From Flavobacteriales bacterium (GTDB lineage: Bacteria; Bacteroidota; Bacteroidia; Flavobacteriales; Flavobacteriaceae), in NCBI GenBank assembly GCA_011525065.1, contig WTIY01000083.1, positions 1 through 6,211 of the forward strand: DNA of 6,211 nucleotides, in the 5' to 3' direction. The position numbers and the translations under genes were made by a program. How positions within the stretch are numbered: the first letter of the stretch is position 1; each line of letters opens with the position of its first letter. The notes below the pieces were generated by a model that was not told where the DNA came from, ran no database searches, and saw only the letters and a program-made list of their open reading frames with translations. This document shows positions 5,183 through 6,211 of the stretch, one piece after another.

Positions 5183-6211
5183 ATGTTCGCGGGAAAACAC
5201 ATTTTAATTGGCGTTACCGGAGGCATTGCTGCCTACAAAATACCGTCCTTAGTGCGTTTGCTTAAAAAGGAAGGCGCTGAGGTTCGCGTGGTTATGACCC
5301 CGGATGCCCGTGAATTTGTCGCGCCGCTAACCTTATCGGTACTCTCCGAAAATCCAGTCTTTTGGACCTTTACAGATGAAGAAGCCTTGGATCAAGGCTT
5401 GTGGCACAATCATGTTCATTTAGGGCGATGGGCGGATCTGTTTATCGTGGCACCAGCTACGGCCAACACTTTGTCCAAAATGGCCAACGGGACATGTGAT
5501 AATCTACTTTTGGCCACTTATCTCTCAGCAGAATGTCCCGTATATTTTGCCCCAGCCATGGATTTGGATATGCACGAGCATCCGGCCACACAGGAATCCT
5601 TTGAGCGTCTTACGGGTTATGGGAATTTGATGATTCCATCAGAAGAGGGTCCACTGGCCAGTGGGCTGATCGGTCCAGGAAGAATGGCTGAACCGGAGCA
5701 CATTGTAGAATTTATTCGACAGGACCTTAAAAGTAAAGCGCCACTTTCAGGTAAAAAATATTTAATCACAGCAGGGCCAACTTACGAACGGCTTGATCCG
5801 GTGCGTTATTTGGGTAATTTTTCCAGTGGAAAGATGGGCTACGCCATTGCTAATCATGTTTCTGCCCTGGGGGCAGAGGTTGTTTTGATCTCTGGGCCAA
5901 CGGCTGATTTAAAGGTTCAACCTGGGGTGAAAAAGTTTGACGTCGTCACGGGAGAGGAAATGTTTGAAACTGTTTTGGAACATTTTGATGGGTGCGATAC
6001 CGTGATTTGTTGTGCTGCAGTTGCCGATTTTAAGCCAGCCATTGAGGCCAGACACAAAATAAAAAACAAGACTTCTTCGTTCTCACTTGACTTAAGTCCG
6101 ACTAGGGATATTGCAGCCCATTTAGGGCAAATCAAGAAGGATCAATTTTTAGTAGGTTTTGCTTTGGAGACTCAAGAGGCTTTGGCCAATGCAAAAAGCA
6201 AGCTCGAGAAA
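5183..6211 (+). CDS. coaBC: CoaBC, bifunctional phosphopantothenate-cysteine ligase / phosphopantothenoylcysteine decarboxylase, 3' end outside window
   Basis: Makes 4'-phosphopantetheine for coenzyme A: the C-terminal CoaB half joins 4'-phosphopantothenate to cysteine using CTP, and the N-terminal FMN-dependent CoaC half decarboxylates the product. The 343 codons present end exactly at the window edge; a family length near 400 implies roughly 55 are missing. CoaC (1 to about 180) shows GVTGGIAAYK (10-19), His77 of the HxxLxxWAD motif, APATANT (90-96), PAMDLDM (124-130) and the clamp LASGLIGPGRMAEP (158-171). CoaB (about 188 on) shows AGPTYERLDPVRYLGNFSSGKMGYAIA in 197-223 with Asn212 matching E. 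coli N210, AAVADF (278-283), KIKNK (292-296) near the KxKK loop, and GFALET (325-330). Two CoaC residues important in E. coli differ: N125 is Asp127 and C158 is Ser160. The ATG at 5183 gives the normal N-terminus, 16 bases after rpoZ. Confidence 0.97.
   Translation, partial: MFAGKHILIGVTGGIAAYKIPSLVRLLKKEGAEVRVVMTPDAREFVAPLTLSVLSENPVFWTFTDEEALDQGLWHNHVHLGRWADLFIVAPATANTLSKMANGTCDNLLLATYLSAECPVYFAPAMDLDMHEHPATQESFERLTGYGNLMIPSEEGPLASGLIGPGRMAEPEHIVEFIRQDLKSKAPLSGKKYLITAGPTYERLDPVRYLGNFSSGKMGYAIANHVSALGAEVVLISGPTADLKVQPGVKKFDVVTGEEMFETVLEHFDGCDTVICCAAVADFKPAIEARHKIKNKTSSFSLDLSPTRDIAAHLGQIKKDQFLVGFALETQEALANAKSKLEK

Noticed and set aside
5505..5512. TACTTTTG, a perfect TAnnTTTG match inside coaBC
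   Set aside because: It lies in leucine codons in the middle of the CoaC domain with no gene start nearby; chance predicts about one or two such matches per strand in this length.
5917..6135. A 72-codon open frame on the - strand inside coaBC
   Set aside because: It lies entirely within the conserved CoaB domain and has no supporting signals.

Overview
The window carries a run of housekeeping genes, all on the + strand, from a member of the Bacteroidota, most likely Flavobacteriales. Four things point there: the protein sequences themselves (a Bacteroidota-type omega subunit, a BamD with the CxEYQKLL start, a CoaBC with PAMDLDM); the gene order ligA / small unknown protein / dapA / bamD / rpoZ / coaBC, which I recall as conserved in flavobacteria; the lack of Shine-Dalgarno sequences before any start; and two perfect copies of the Bacteroidota promoter element TAnnTTTG.

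Layout. Positions 1-421 hold the 3' part of prmC (release factor glutamine methyltransferase). It is cut by the left edge and broken by a one-base frameshift in a T run near 208-211. Positions 487-3909 form a tight cluster: ligA (NAD+-dependent DNA ligase), a 178-residue conserved protein of unknown function (DUF6913-like), and dapA (first enzyme of the lysine/diaminopimelate branch). Spacers are 4 bases and a 4-base overlap. A 96-base gap with a promoter then leads into a second cluster: bamD (outer-membrane assembly lipoprotein), rpoZ (RNA polymerase omega) and coaBC (two steps of coenzyme A synthesis), the last cut by the right edge after 343 codons. No stretch over 100 bases lacks a gene, and I saw no RNA genes, mobile elements, CRISPR arrays or substantial repeats. 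I saw no real gene on the - strand.

The genes do not form one pathway. They are a conserved syntenic block serving translation termination, DNA replication and repair, cell wall and lysine precursors, outer-membrane biogenesis, transcription and CoA supply. I found no convincing new system. The best second looks are the prmC frameshift; the identical placement of TAnnTTTG exactly 4 bases before the ATG of both cluster-leading genes, suggesting leaderless mRNAs; the unknown protein between ligA and dapA; and substitutions at known functional positions in CoaBC and DapA.
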